A DNA stretch of 64,000 nt from Polyangium sp. 6x1 (GTDB taxonomy: Bacteria; Myxococcota_A; Polyangia; Polyangiales; Polyangiaceae), in NCBI RefSeq assembly GCF_029946515.1, contig NZ_JARZHH010000039.1:42459-106458 (forward strand), read 5' to 3'. Every line of letters begins with the position of its first letter. Positions within the stretch are counted from its first letter, which is position 1. Positions 1 to 8,273 of the stretch are shown here, one piece after another. The translations under genes were made by a program, and so were the position numbers. The notes below the pieces were generated by a model, which searched no databases, was not told the origin of the DNA, and worked only from the letters and a program-made list of their open reading frames with translations.

Positions 1-2
1 AC

Positions 3-305
3 GGCCCGGAGATTCACCTCCATCGCCAGCAAGGGTTCGTCCGCGTGGCGTTCCGCCTCGCGCTCTGGGAGCTCCTGCATGCTCCGTCGTACGAGGCCGC
101 GCTGATCGACGCCGTCAACCGTGGTGGCGACGCTGACACGAACGGCGCCATCACGGGCGCGCTCCTCGGCGCTCGCTTCGGCGAAGACGCGATCCCGGCC
201 GCGTGGCGCGCGCGTGTCCTCGGCGCGCTCGAGGACGCCCCTCCGAGCGCGCTGCGGGATCTCTACCATCCGCGCCGTCTGGTCGAGCTCGCCGATACCG
301 TCTGA
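3..305 (+). CDS. ADP-ribosylglycohydrolase (DraG) family protein, C-terminal part only
   Basis: The 5' end lies outside the window; the frame is open from base 3 and about 100 residues are visible. The segment DADTNGAITGALLGARFG matches the C-terminal metal-binding region of the DraG/ADP-ribosylglycohydrolase fold, where the Asp-Ala-Asp-Thr-Asn block ligates Mg/Mn. Proteins of this family remove ADP-ribose from arginine or related adducts. Which substrate this one uses cannot be told from the fragment. The next gene starts 45 bases downstream on the same strand, but nothing suggests a shared function. Confidence 0.8.
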   Translation, partial: GPEIHLHRQQGFVRVAFRLALWELLHAPSYEAALIDAVNRGGDADTNGAITGALLGARFGEDAIPAAWRARVLGALEDAPPSALRDLYHPRRLVELADTV

Positions 306-349
306 GAGCGTTCTCCATCGCCGCGATCCGCGGTATCGTGTCGCCTGCG

Positions 350-2626
350 ATGACGACCGCCGCGCAAAACGCTTCGTCTGCCCGCCCTCCCTTCATCGGG
401 ACCAACGTGCCGCGCACCGATGGTGCGTCCAAGGTGACGGGGCGCGCCGCGTACGTCGACGACCTCCCTCGCGAGCCTGGTGAGCTCTTCGGCGCCACCG
501 TCCGCAGCCCCGTCCCGCGCGCCCGCCTCCGCGGCATCACGCTCGATCCCGCGTTCGACTGGAGCGACGTCACCGTCGTACGCGCCTCGGATCTCGCGGT
601 GAACGAGGTCCAGTGCATCTCGGCCGAGCAGCCCATCCTCGCGGCCGATCAGATCCGCCACGCCTACGAGCCCGTCGCCCTCCTCGCGTGCGCGGACAAA
701 CGCAAGCTCGCGCAGGCCGTGCGCGCCGTGAAGCTCGACCTCGAGCCGCTCACGCCCGTCCTCGACCCCGAGCAATCTCTCGCGAAGGTCGACGTCATCT
801 GGGGCGACGACAACGTCCACAAGCGCTTCTCCATCACGAAGGGCCGCGCCGATCTCCCCGATCCGGCCGCGAGCGCCGCCGCGATCGACGCCGCGATCGC
901 GAACTGCGAGGTCGTCGTCCGCGGCCGCTACACGACGCACCACCAGGAGCAGCTCTACATCGAGCCGCAGGGCGTGATCGCCCGCTGGGACGACAAGGGC
1001 GTCCACGTCACCGGCTCCCTCCAGTGCCCTTATTACGTGCACAAAGCGCTCCTCCACGGCTTCGAGCTCGCCGCCGATCGCGTGCACGTCACGCAGGCCG
1101 TCACGGGCGGCGGGTTCGGCGGCAAGGAGGAGTATCCCTCGGTGATCGCCCTCCACGCGGCCCTCCTCGCGCAGAAGAGCGGCAAGCCCGTGCGCATGAT
1201 CTACGACCGCAAGGAGGACATCGAGGCGACCACCAAGCGCCACCCGGCCATCTGCGAGATCGTCTCCGGCTGCGATCGCGACGGCACCCTCCGCGCGCTC
1301 TCCATCCGCATCCTCATGGACGGCGGCGCCTACATGACGCTCACGCCCGTCGTCCTCTCGCGCGGCGCCCTCCACGCCGCCGGCGTCTACCGCTGGGACG
1401 ACGTGCGCATCGACGCCATCGCCGTCGCCACGAACACCCCGCCGAACGGCGCCTTCCGCGGCTTCGGCGCGCCCCAGACCATCTGGGCGATCGAGCGGCA
1501 CCTCGACCGCGTCGCGCAGGAGCTCGGCCGCGACCCGATGGACCTCAAGGCGCAGAACATGCTGCGCGAGGGCGACACCACGGCCACGGGCCAGATCCTC
1601 CGCGGCTCCGTCGGCGTCGCCGAGTGCCTGGAGAAAGCCCTCGCCGCGAGCGAGTACCACGAGAAACGGAAGAACCCCCCGGCCGTCCGCGGCCGCGTCG
1701 CGCGGGGCATCGGCGCGAGCGTCTTCATGCACGGCGCCGGCTTCACCGGCTCGGGCGAGAAGCACCTCAAGGGCCGCGTCGCCGTGGATCTCCTGCCCGG
1801 CGGGCGCCTGCGCATCCGCACCGCCTCGACCGACATCGGCCAGGGCACCGAGACCGTCTTCCGCCAGATCGCGGCCGACGCGACGGGCCTTCACCTCGCG
1901 GACATCGACTTCGCCGTTCCTTCGACCTCGTACGTTCCCGACTCTGGCCCCACGGTCGCATCGCGCACCGTCATGGTCGTCGGCGGCATCGTCGAGCGCG
2001 CCGCGCGGGAGGTGGCCGCGCGCGTCCGCGCCGAGCAGGAGGCGGGCGGGGGCGACTTCGTCACGGCCGCCGATCGTTTGCTCACCAAGGAACGCGAGGT
2101 CACGGCGCTCGTGCAGTACGAGCACCCCGGCTGGGTCGCCTGGGACGACGGCACGTACAAGGGCGACGCGTATCCCGTGTACGGCTACGCGTGCGACGTG
2201 GCCGAGGTCGAGGTCGATCTCGACACGCTGGAGGTCACGGTCACGGGCTTCTGGTCCGCGACGGACGTCGGCAAGGCGATCCACCCCGTCATGTGCAAGG
2301 GCCAGATCGAGGGCGGCAGCCTCCAGGCGATCGGCTGGGCGCTCTGGGAGGACGTCGTCTGGAAGAACGGCCTCATCCAGAACCCGCGCATGACGAACTA
2401 CATCATCCCGACCGCGCTCGACGCGCCGCCCATGCACGTCGACCTCGTCGAAGCTCCGTACGCGTACGGCCCCGGCGGCGGCGCCAAGGGCGTCGGCGAG
2501 CTGCCCATGGACGGCGGCGCGCCCGCAATCGCCGCGGCCGTCGAGCACGCGACGGGAATTTTCGCGCGCGATCTCCCGCTCTTGCCGGAGAAGCTGCTCG
2601 AGCTCCAGACCACGCGCAAAGGCTGA
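350..2626 (+). CDS. Xanthine dehydrogenase family protein, molybdopterin-binding subunit
   Basis: Large catalytic subunit (758 residues from this ATG) of a molybdenum hydroxylase. The N-terminal part carries the aldehyde oxidase/xanthine dehydrogenase a/b hammerhead ([16 protein letters not shown]), followed by the Mo-cofactor segments: [10 protein letters not shown], the [11 protein letters not shown] loop, GQGTETV and, near the C-terminus, [11 protein letters not shown] containing the Glu expected to act as general base. The ATG at 350 is chosen because similarity to the family begins right after it, although an open frame extends further upstream. With the Fe-S gene (3060) and FAD gene (3536) it should form an alpha-beta-gamma hydroxylase. 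The substrate (purine, aldehyde or other heterocycle) is not decidable here. A glyoxalase gene separates it from its partners. Confidence 0.92.
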   Translation: MTTAAQNASSARPPFIGTNVPRTDGASKVTGRAAYVDDLPREPGELFGATVRSPVPRARLRGITLDPAFDWSDVTVVRASDLAVNEVQCISAEQPILAADQIRHAYEPVALLACADKRKLAQAVRAVKLDLEPLTPVLDPEQSLAKVDVIWGDDNVHKRFSITKGRADLPDPAASAAAIDAAIANCEVVVRGRYTTHHQEQLYIEPQGVIARWDDKGVHVTGSLQCPYYVHKALLHGFELAADRVHVTQAVTGGGFGGKEEYPSVIALHAALLAQKSGKPVRMIYDRKEDIEATTKRHPAICEIVSGCDRDGTLRALSIRILMDGGAYMTLTPVVLSRGALHAAGVYRWDDVRIDAIAVATNTPPNGAFRGFGAPQTIWAIERHLDRVAQELGRDPMDLKAQNMLREGDTTATGQILRGSVGVAECLEKALAASEYHEKRKNPPAVRGRVARGIGASVFMHGAGFTGSGEKHLKGRVAVDLLPGGRLRIRTASTDIGQGTETVFRQIAADATGLHLADIDFAVPSTSYVPDSGPTVASRTVMVVGGIVERAAREVAARVRAEQEAGGGDFVTAADRLLTKEREVTALVQYEHPGWVAWDDGTYKGDAYPVYGYACDVAEVEVDLDTLEVTVTGFWSATDVGKAIHPVMCKGQIEGGSLQAIGWALWEDVVWKNGLIQNPRMTNYIIPTALDAPPMHVDLVEAPYAYGPGGGAKGVGELPMDGGAPAIAAAVEHATGIFARDLPLLPEKLLELQTTRKG

Positions 2627-2663
2627 AACGCGAAGGCCGCGCAGCGAAGGAAACCCGAAGACC

Positions 2664-3056
2664 ATGCGAATCCTCCACACCATGCTCCGCGTCGGCGACC
2701 TCGACCGATCGCTCGCGTTTTACACGGACGTCCTCGGCATGAAGCTCATCCGCCGACGCGACTATCCCGAGGGCCGGTTCACGCTCGCGTTCATCGGCTA
2801 CGGCGACGAGTCGGAGACGGCCGTCCTCGAGCTCACGCACAACTGGGACACGAAGAGCTACGAGATCGGCACGGGCTACGGCCACATCGCGATCGCCGTC
2901 GAGGACGCGTACAAGGCCTGCGAAGAGGCCAAGAAGCGCGGCGGCAAGGTCACGCGCGAGGCGGGGCCGATGAAGCACGGCACCACCGTGATCGCGTTCG
3001 TCGAGGATCCGGACGGCTACAAGATCGAGTTCATCCAGCGCAAGGTGGAGGAGTAA
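2664..3056 (+). CDS. gloA: Lactoylglutathione lyase (glyoxalase I)
   Basis: A 130-residue, single-domain VOC-fold protein with the full glyoxalase I pattern: [20 protein letters not shown] at the N-terminus, an HNWD segment, [11 protein letters not shown] and the C-terminal [12 protein letters not shown]. The expected metal ligands (His near position 6, Glu near 58, His in GHIA, Glu in KIEF) are present. It isomerises the methylglyoxal-glutathione hemithioacetal to S-lactoylglutathione. The gene sits 37 bases after the Mo subunit gene and 3 bases before the Fe-S subunit gene of a molybdenum hydroxylase, so it is almost certainly cotranscribed with them. That placement is unusual and suggests an aldehyde-related role for the operon, which is inference. 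Confidence 0.93.
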   Translation: MRILHTMLRVGDLDRSLAFYTDVLGMKLIRRRDYPEGRFTLAFIGYGDESETAVLELTHNWDTKSYEIGTGYGHIAIAVEDAYKACEEAKKRGGKVTREAGPMKHGTTVIAFVEDPDGYKIEFIQRKVEE

Positions 3057-3059
3057 CCC

Positions 3060-3539
3060 TTGAAGATCACGCTCACCCTCAACGGCCTTTCGCGCGAGGT
3101 CGACCTGCCGCCGCTCGTGCGGCTGCTCGACGCCCTCCGCGGTCCGCTCGGCCTCCCGGGGACCAAGGAGGGCTGCGGCGAGGGCGAGTGTGGCTCGTGC
3201 ACGGTGCTGCTCGACGGCGCGCCCGTGAACGCCTGCCTCGTCTCGATCGGCCAGTGCGAAGGCCGCGCCGTCACCACCGTCGAGGGCCTCTCGGACGCCA
3301 CGCACCTCGGCCCGCTCGCGCGTTGCTTCGTCGATCACGGCGGCGCGCAGTGCGGCATCTGCACCCCCGGCATGCTCATCTCGGCCGAGGCGCTCCTCGC
3401 GCGAAGGCCCGAGCCGAGCGACGAGGAGATCCGCGAGGCCATCGCGGGCAACCTCTGCCGCTGTACGGGCTACCAGCGCATCGTCGACAGCATCCGCGAG
3501 GCGTCCCGCGAGCGTCGGCAAGCGGGAGGGGCCTCGTGA
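3060..3539 (+). CDS. (2Fe-2S)-binding subunit of molybdenum hydroxylase
   Basis: A 159-residue iron-sulfur subunit with two [2Fe-2S] sites. The plant-ferredoxin type cluster is bound by C39, C44, C47 and C59 ([15 protein letters not shown]...NAC), and the C-terminal helical cluster by C98/C101 (QCGICTPGM) and C133/C135 (NLCRCTGY). It relays electrons from the Mo site to the FAD subunit. The start is a TTG preceded by GGAGGAG at 3047-3053, six bases upstream, which overlaps the end of gloA. The stop codon overlaps the GTG start of the FAD subunit gene, so translation is probably coupled. Confidence 0.93.
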   Translation: MKITLTLNGLSREVDLPPLVRLLDALRGPLGLPGTKEGCGEGECGSCTVLLDGAPVNACLVSIGQCEGRAVTTVEGLSDATHLGPLARCFVDHGGAQCGICTPGMLISAEALLARRPEPSDEEIREAIAGNLCRCTGYQRIVDSIREASRERRQAGGAS

Positions 3540-4432
3540 GCCTCGCGGATCTTCCCCTCCACGACATGCGACGGGCGGCCTCGCTCGACGCGCTCTGCGG
3601 CCTCGTTTCGGAGCGGCACGCGCGCGGCGAGGCCACGGTCCTGCTCGCGGGCGGGACCGACTGGGTCGTCGAGCAGGAGCTCAAGCCCCCGCGCCCCGAC
3701 GCCGATCCCCTGCCCCTCGTCGTCGACGTCTCCCGCATGGACGAGCTCCGCGGCATCACGGTCACGCGCGGCCTCTTGCGCATCGGCGCGGCCACGACGT
3801 ACCTCGAGATGCGCCGCCACCCCGCGATCCTCGAGCGCGCCCCGATGCTCGTGGAGATGGCCCGCGAGCTCGGCGCGATCCAGATCCAGGCCCGCGGCAC
3901 GCTCGGCGGTAACCTCGCGACGGCCTCGCCCGCGGCCGACGGCGTGGCGGCGCTCGCGGCGTACGACGCCTCGATCGTCGTGAAGAGCGTCCGCGGCGAG
4001 CGCCGGATCCCCTTCTCCGCGCTGCAAACAGGGTACAAGCAGAGCAGCCGCGCGCCGGACGAGGTCATCGTCGCCGTGGAGATCGCGCTCCCGCCCGAGG
4101 GATCGCCCTGGATCTGGCGCAAGGTCGGCACGCGGCGGGCGCAGGCCATCTCGAAGGTCGCGCTCGCGGGCATCGCGGTCCGCTCCGAGGATCGGGTCGT
4201 ACGGCTCGGCCTCGGCATGGCCTCCGTCGCGCCCGTCACCGCGACCCTCTTCCAGACGCGCGCCCTCGTCCTCTCGCGACCCCTGCCCGCGATCACCGCA
4301 GACGCCCTCGACGCCGCCGTCCTCTCGGACATCGCGCCGATCGACGACGTCCGCTCGACGCGCGAGTACCGCAAGCACGCCGCGAAGGCCGTCGTGCGGG
4401 GCTTCCTCCGCGACCTCGGCGCGCCCGTCTGA
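3536..4432 (+). CDS. FAD-binding subunit of molybdenum hydroxylase (CoxM/CutM type)
   Basis: A 298-residue FAD-binding PCMH-type protein. The adenine/pyrophosphate-binding loops are visible as LLAGGTDWVVEQEL near the N-terminus and as IQIQARGTLGGNLATASPAAD (residues roughly 118-138), a version of the family's RNxGTxGGNL/xxSPxxD motif. The C-terminal CO dehydrogenase flavoprotein domain follows and ends in REYRKHAAKAVVRGFL. Translation starts at a GTG that overlaps the stop of the Fe-S subunit gene, with GGGAGGGG just upstream. It passes electrons from the Fe-S clusters to NAD or another acceptor. Confidence 0.92.
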   Translation: MSLADLPLHDMRRAASLDALCGLVSERHARGEATVLLAGGTDWVVEQELKPPRPDADPLPLVVDVSRMDELRGITVTRGLLRIGAATTYLEMRRHPAILERAPMLVEMARELGAIQIQARGTLGGNLATASPAADGVAALAAYDASIVVKSVRGERRIPFSALQTGYKQSSRAPDEVIVAVEIALPPEGSPWIWRKVGTRRAQAISKVALAGIAVRSEDRVVRLGLGMASVAPVTATLFQTRALVLSRPLPAITADALDAAVLSDIAPIDDVRSTREYRKHAAKAVVRGFLRDLGAPV

Positions 4433-4438
4433 AAACTC

Positions 4439-4454
4439 GTTTGGCTCGCCAAAC
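4439..4454. promoter_or_regulatory. 16-bp perfect palindrome between hydroxylase operon and acetyltransferase gene
   Basis: GTTTGGC-TC-GCCAAAC has two 7-base arms that are exact reverse complements with a 2-base centre. It starts 7 bases after the stop of the FAD subunit gene and ends 7 bases before the acetyltransferase ATG. The 2-base centre is too short for a good RNA hairpin loop, and no T-run follows, so a dimeric repressor operator is more likely than a terminator. This is inference from symmetry and position only. Confidence 0.45.
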
Positions 4455-4461
4455 TACCCCC

Positions 4462-4968
4462 ATGCCCGACGATCTCTCCTTTCGCCCGATCCGCCCCGAG
4501 GACGATCCTGCGGTCGCCGCGATCATCCGCGCCGTGATGCCCGAGTTTGGCGCGGACGGCCCTGGCTTTGCCATTCACGACCCCGAGGTCTCGGCGATGA
4601 GCGCGGCGTATGCGGGTCCTCGCTCCGCGTATTTCGTCGTCGAAATGGCGGGCCGGGTCGTGGGCGGCGCGGGGCTCGGTCCACTCGAAGGCGGCGACAC
4701 GGACACGGCGGAGCTGCGCAAGATGTACTTTTTGCGCGAGGCGCGCGGCAAAGGAATGGGCGAGCGCCTGCTCCGGCACGTCCTCGACGTCGCGCGGGAG
4801 CGTGGGTTTGCCCGCGTCTACCTGGAGACGCTCACGGGCATGGATTCCGCGATGCGCCTCTACGAGCGCCTCGGCTTTCGCCGGCTCGATCGTCAGCTCG
4901 GGGGCACCGGACACCACGGCTGCAATCGTTTCTACATGCTCGATCTGGTCGCGGCGCCGACCACCTGA
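4462..4968 (+). CDS. GNAT family N-acetyltransferase
   Basis: A 168-residue acetyltransferase of the GNAT fold. The acetyl-CoA pyrophosphate loop is seen as REARGKGMGERLLRHVLDVA (Q/R-x-x-G-x-G/A), preceded by the beta-4 strand ELRKMYFL and followed by YLETLTGMDSAMRLYERLGF, typical of the C-terminal half. The ATG at 4462 is preferred over an in-frame TTG at 4441 because the TTG lies inside a palindrome. The acceptor substrate is unknown. Confidence 0.85.
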   Translation: MPDDLSFRPIRPEDDPAVAAIIRAVMPEFGADGPGFAIHDPEVSAMSAAYAGPRSAYFVVEMAGRVVGGAGLGPLEGGDTDTAELRKMYFLREARGKGMGERLLRHVLDVARERGFARVYLETLTGMDSAMRLYERLGFRRLDRQLGGTGHHGCNRFYMLDLVAAPTT

Positions 4969-5029
4969 AACGAGGGACAAGCTGCTCTTGACTTGACCTT
5001 CCTCGGCGCGGATGGCTTTACTTCAGCCC

Positions 5030-5953
5030 ATGAACGGTCTTCGAGCGTTTTCCCTCGCCATCTTGCTCGCCACGAGCGCCGTCGCTTGCTCTGCCCCGAA
5101 GCCCGAGCCTGAAATCGCCTCCTCGGCGACGCAGCCCGGATACGCGCAGGACTATCCGACCGTCATCCAGCAGATCGTCAAGGATTTCGGCCGCGACGAC
5201 GATGATGCGCGGACGCTCGCCTCCGGTTTTTCCGAGTACTCGAAGGGGCTCAAGGCGCCCGACTGGAGCGTCGTTGGTGACATTCACCGCACGGCGAACG
5301 ACGCGGGCCGGAGCCACGCGTACGTCGAGCGCACCCGCGAGGTCCAGGGCGCAGCGGCGTTTTTCGTCGCCGAGCAGGACGAGATCGTCAAGAAGGTCGC
5401 CGGCTCGGCCACGTATGTGGCCAAGCAAAAGGGCTGCGAGGTCGACCTCTCGGGGACCGTCAACAAGGCGCTCTCGGATTCCGTCGGCAAGCAGCTCGAG
5501 AAGCGGCTCCGCGAGCGGAACGAGGCCCACGCCATCATCGACCAACATCGGACCAAGCTCGGCAAGGAAGACGCGGCCACGCTGGAAGAGCAAGCCGATC
5601 AGATCAGCCGTTCGAGTTACCTCGTGCACATCGCGATGGTCGAGGAGAAGGTCCGCCTGCGCGCGCTCATCGAAGAGGCCGAGCAGGTGAAAAAGACGCT
5701 CGACGATTACATCGCCCGCGAGCGCGCCTCGCAGAGCAAGGGCGACGACGCGGAGAAGAAGGCCAGCGAGGCCCGGATCACCCGTGCGAACGAGAGCAAG
5801 GCGCAGATCGACAGCTCGCTCACGCAGGCCCGCGAGATGGAGCAAAAGATGGAGGAGCGCATCGCGGCCGCGCAGAAGCGGCACAACGACGCGATGACGG
5901 CCCTGCTCGCCGACGACGACAAACGGGCGAAGGACGCGGGGCAAAAGAAATAA
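5030..5953 (+). CDS. Putative lipoprotein with coiled-coil C-terminus
   Basis: About 307 residues. The N-terminus is a lipoprotein signal peptide ending in a lipobox (TSAVAC). The mature part has a mixed region containing GCEVDLSGTVNKALSDSVGKQ, then a long charged helical stretch (KQLEKRLRERNEAHAIIDQH...ADDDKRAKDAGQKK) with heptad-like spacing that is probably coiled coil. I recognise no enzyme motif. It likely sits in the periplasm, anchored to a membrane. An alternative ATG lies 18 bases upstream; the one chosen gives a normal lipoprotein signal. Confidence 0.75.
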   Translation: MNGLRAFSLAILLATSAVACSAPKPEPEIASSATQPGYAQDYPTVIQQIVKDFGRDDDDARTLASGFSEYSKGLKAPDWSVVGDIHRTANDAGRSHAYVERTREVQGAAAFFVAEQDEIVKKVAGSATYVAKQKGCEVDLSGTVNKALSDSVGKQLEKRLRERNEAHAIIDQHRTKLGKEDAATLEEQADQISRSSYLVHIAMVEEKVRLRALIEEAEQVKKTLDDYIARERASQSKGDDAEKKASEARITRANESKAQIDSSLTQAREMEQKMEERIAAAQKRHNDAMTALLADDDKRAKDAGQKK

Positions 5954-6024
5954 CGCAACTGCCGGGCCTCTCGGGTCGATGAAGCGAGGGCGAGACCCAG
6001 CTCTCGCTTCCCTGGAGGTCCCTC

Positions 6025-6228
6025 ATGCCCTCGTTTTTCCCGTTTCCAGGCTCCGAACGAACGCTCCCTCCGGCCTTTGCGGCCGACGTCCCGGCGCCGC
6101 GTCCCGCGCGGGCCGATCCCACGCTCGCATCCACCCCGCCGCCGGCGAGCGGCGGGATGGATCTCGCGTGGGACGACACGCAGCCGATGAGCGTGATCGA
6201 GATCGATCAATCCGCGGCGAAGCAGTAG
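6025..6228 (+). CDS. Small proline-rich hypothetical protein
   Basis: 67 residues, Pro/Ala-rich at first (PSFFPFPGSERTLPPAF), then a more ordered acidic tail (MDLAWDDTQPMSVIEIDQ). No family recognised. Support comes from a GGAGG Shine-Dalgarno at 6013-6017, well spaced from the ATG, and from codon use with G/C at third positions. Its last 22 bases overlap the end of a convergent lipoprotein gene. It could be a small cytoplasmic protein, or the frame could be spurious. Confidence 0.45.
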   Translation: MPSFFPFPGSERTLPPAFAADVPAPRPARADPTLASTPPPASGGMDLAWDDTQPMSVIEIDQSAAKQ

Positions 6229-7052
6229 ACGCGCCCGCTACCGCCCTTCGGAGCGGTGTCGCCGCAATTCCCGTTGGCGTGCACCGAATTCCACGGCCTG
6301 TACATCGCGTCCATGCTCCCGCCGGGACCGAGCCCATCGCTATGGCCCACCTGGGCGGTCATCATGATGTCTTCGGACGTCCAGTCCGCGCAGGTTTGTC
6401 CGAGGATGACGGTGCCGTCCCGCGCCGTGCCGGTGAGGACGTCGTGCTCGTTCGGCGTGGGGGAGTTTGGCCACTGACCCGGCACCTTCTCGCCTTTTTC
6501 GTCGAGAAATACCTCGGGATCGCCGTATCTCTCGTGCAGCTCCGTCAGGTTCGCCGCCACGAGCGCGCCCTTCGCGTTGTACCAGGGTCCGGCGCCGATC
6601 CTCTCCTTGGCGTGCACGGGCTCTCCATTGAAGCCCTTCTCGACGCTGAGGTAGGCGCGCCACATTTTCGCCCCGGCGCCGACCGCGGCGGCCAGGTCCT
6701 GGCACCTCTTGTCGGCCCCGGCGAGCCCGCCCAGGTTGGCCGTCTTGCTCCCGGTGCTGGAGACGAAGAAGCTGAGCCCCTTCGCTTCACTGCCGCCGGC
6801 GCCGCCGGTGCCGCCCATACCGCCGGCGCCGCCCATGCCGCCGGTGCCGCCCATGCCGCCGGTGCCGCCGCCACCGCTGCCCCCACCGCCAGCGCCGCCG
6901 CCGCCGCTGCCGCTGGCGGAGCTACTGCTGGAACTGGTGCTGTTCGTGCTGCCGCTGCCCTGGTCGTCGCCGCACCCGATGGCGGCGAGCGTGAGGCCAA
7001 GACCGACGAGGACGCCGAAGCTGCGAAGATGGTGCGTGCCCAATCGTTTCAT
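6207..7052 (-). CDS. Lipoprotein with C-terminal DUF1554-like domain
   Basis: 281 residues. The signal peptide ends in LAAIGCG, a clear lipobox. It is followed by a low-complexity Ser/Thr/Gly linker (runs of S, then repeated GGMGGTGG and GGAGG units, residues about 30-85) and a globular C-terminal domain (LSFFVSSTGSKTANLGGLAGADKRCQDLA ... GRVYCFAAD). That domain matches the C-type-lectin-like DUF1554 seen in secreted proteins of myxobacteria and Leptospira. It is probably cell-surface exposed on a flexible stalk. AGGAG lies upstream of the ATG. Confidence 0.82.
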   Translation of the reverse strand: MKRLGTHHLRSFGVLVGLGLTLAAIGCGDDQGSGSTNSTSSSSSSASGSGGGGAGGGGSGGGGTGGMGGTGGMGGAGGMGGTGGAGGSEAKGLSFFVSSTGSKTANLGGLAGADKRCQDLAAAVGAGAKMWRAYLSVEKGFNGEPVHAKERIGAGPWYNAKGALVAANLTELHERYGDPEVFLDEKGEKVPGQWPNSPTPNEHDVLTGTARDGTVILGQTCADWTSEDIMMTAQVGHSDGLGPGGSMDAMYRPWNSVHANGNCGDTAPKGGSGRVYCFAAD

Positions 7053-7323
7053 TCAAGTCTCCTGAGGAAGGTTGCTTCGAGGCCGAACGATCGCGTACGC
7101 GCGGCGGTGCGTCCAGACAGGAGCCAGATCGCGCGCCATCGAGAACGGCTCGACGTAAGCTCCTTCCGAAAGGCGCGCCTCGTCCTGCGCCTACCTCGTT
7201 GAAAAGGTTTGTCTCGACCACCCGCTCGGGGGCAAGCGCGAAAATGAGAATTCGTTGCGGTCGTGCGGCAGCATCGTGCCGACTTCGTCGAGGATCACGA
7301 ACCTGGAGGGGCCGACCGGCGGG
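7053..7323. other. Intergenic region, no gene recognised
   Basis: 271 bases between two minus-strand genes. All reading frames through it are short or look like shadows. One minus-strand frame reads FVILDEVGTMLPHDR near 7250-7300, which could be the remnant of a lost gene, but no matching start, stop or second block is seen. It presumably contains the promoter of the DUF1554 lipoprotein at its left edge. Confidence 0.4.
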
Positions 7324-7716
7324 CTACTCCTTCGTGTGCTCGGGCATCGGGGCGAGCGCCTTCCGAATCGCCTCCTCGCGCGCGGCGCGCGCGTGCTTTC
7401 GGCCCTCCACGATCGACTCGACGGCGAGGTTCGCCTCGATGTCGTCCGCGAGCTCGTCGGCCGCGAGCCGCGCGATCGCTTCGAGCCGCGGCCCGAGCCG
7501 CGCCCGCAGCCGCTCCTTGATGGCATCCTTGAGAATCTCGCGCGCCGCCGCGCGTGTCAGCGCCGCGGCCTCGCTGTAGAGCACCTTCGAGACCTCGAGA
7601 TCGAGGAAATCCGTGCCCTCGGGCCCCTCGGCCCGCCGCCCCTCGCCGTGGCCCTCGTGCCTCTCGTCGCGCCGCTCGCCCGGCCCCTCGGGCCCTTCCC
7701 TGCGATGATCCTGCAT
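7324..7716 (-). CDS. Hypothetical charged helical protein
   Basis: 130 residues. The first ~34 are hydrophilic and rich in Arg, Glu, Gly and His (disordered). The rest (DFLDLEVSKVLYSEAAALTR ... IVEGRKHAR) is predicted to be nearly all helix, with acidic and basic stretches alternating. No family assigned. The ATG has GGAGG five bases upstream. It may be cotranscribed with the TerB-like gene 66 bases upstream on the same strand. Function unknown; a small DNA- or protein-binding helical bundle is possible but unproven. Confidence 0.65.
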   Translation of the reverse strand: MQDHRREGPEGPGERRDERHEGHGEGRRAEGPEGTDFLDLEVSKVLYSEAAALTRAAAREILKDAIKERLRARLGPRLEAIARLAADELADDIEANLAVESIVEGRKHARAAREEAIRKALAPMPEHTKE

Positions 7717-7782
7717 GTCGCCTCCGACACGCAGCGTAGCGGCGACGTCGAGGCGCCGGAAGGGCCACCCGAGGCCGATCGA

Positions 7783-8166
7783 TCAGAGCAGGTCGAGGTG
7801 CTTCTTGGCGCTGTGCTCGGCGGCCTCGACGATTTTCTTCGCCTCGTCCGCGTCGAGCTCGAGCTTCGCGCAGAGATCCTCCACGAATTTCTTCTCGGTC
7901 TCGTGCTGCTCGCCGTCGACGTACGTGAGAAACACGGCGTGCCGCAGGAGCACGCGGCGATCGTCGAACGGCATGTCCCAGACGGGGATGTCGTCGAGGG
8001 TCTTCTTCTCGGCCGCGTACGCGCGGATCTCGGCGGCCTGCTCCTCCGTCGCCTCGAACGTGGAGATCAGCGCCTCGACCATCTCGCGTTCCTTCACGTC
8101 GAAGTGGCCGTCGGCCCAGGCAACGCTGACGAGCGACTTGACGATCCCCATGTTCTCTTCGCGCAT
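7783..8166 (-). CDS. TerB-like (tellurite resistance/co-chaperone) domain protein
   Basis: About 127 residues with the features of the TerB fold. The N-terminal motif VAWADGHFDVKEREMVEALI resembles the aspartate/glutamate-rich helix pair of TerB, and a second copy-like segment follows (LTYVDGEQHETEKKFVEDLC). TerB-type proteins are small all-helical cytoplasmic proteins linked to stress or metal response. Two starts are possible: 8166, or 8151 (MGIVKSLVSV...) with a GAAGAG sequence just upstream. No other ter genes are nearby. Confidence 0.7.
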   Translation of the reverse strand: MREENMGIVKSLVSVAWADGHFDVKEREMVEALISTFEATEEQAAEIRAYAAEKKTLDDIPVWDMPFDDRRVLLRHAVFLTYVDGEQHETEKKFVEDLCAKLELDADEAKKIVEAAEHSAKKHLDLL

Positions 8167-8273
8167 GACGGAAGCTTTTGCCGTCACGCGCGGAGGGCGT
8201 CAAGCCCCCTCGTCGATCCCGCGGGCGCATAACGCTCCTCCCGGGCCCGACGATGCGATACCTTCCCGCCCCG

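Noticed and set aside
7191..7526. Minus-strand frame containing FVILDEVGTMLPHDR as a possible gene relic
   Set aside because: Most of the frame overlaps the well-supported 7324 gene in another frame, and the peptide alone is too short to call.
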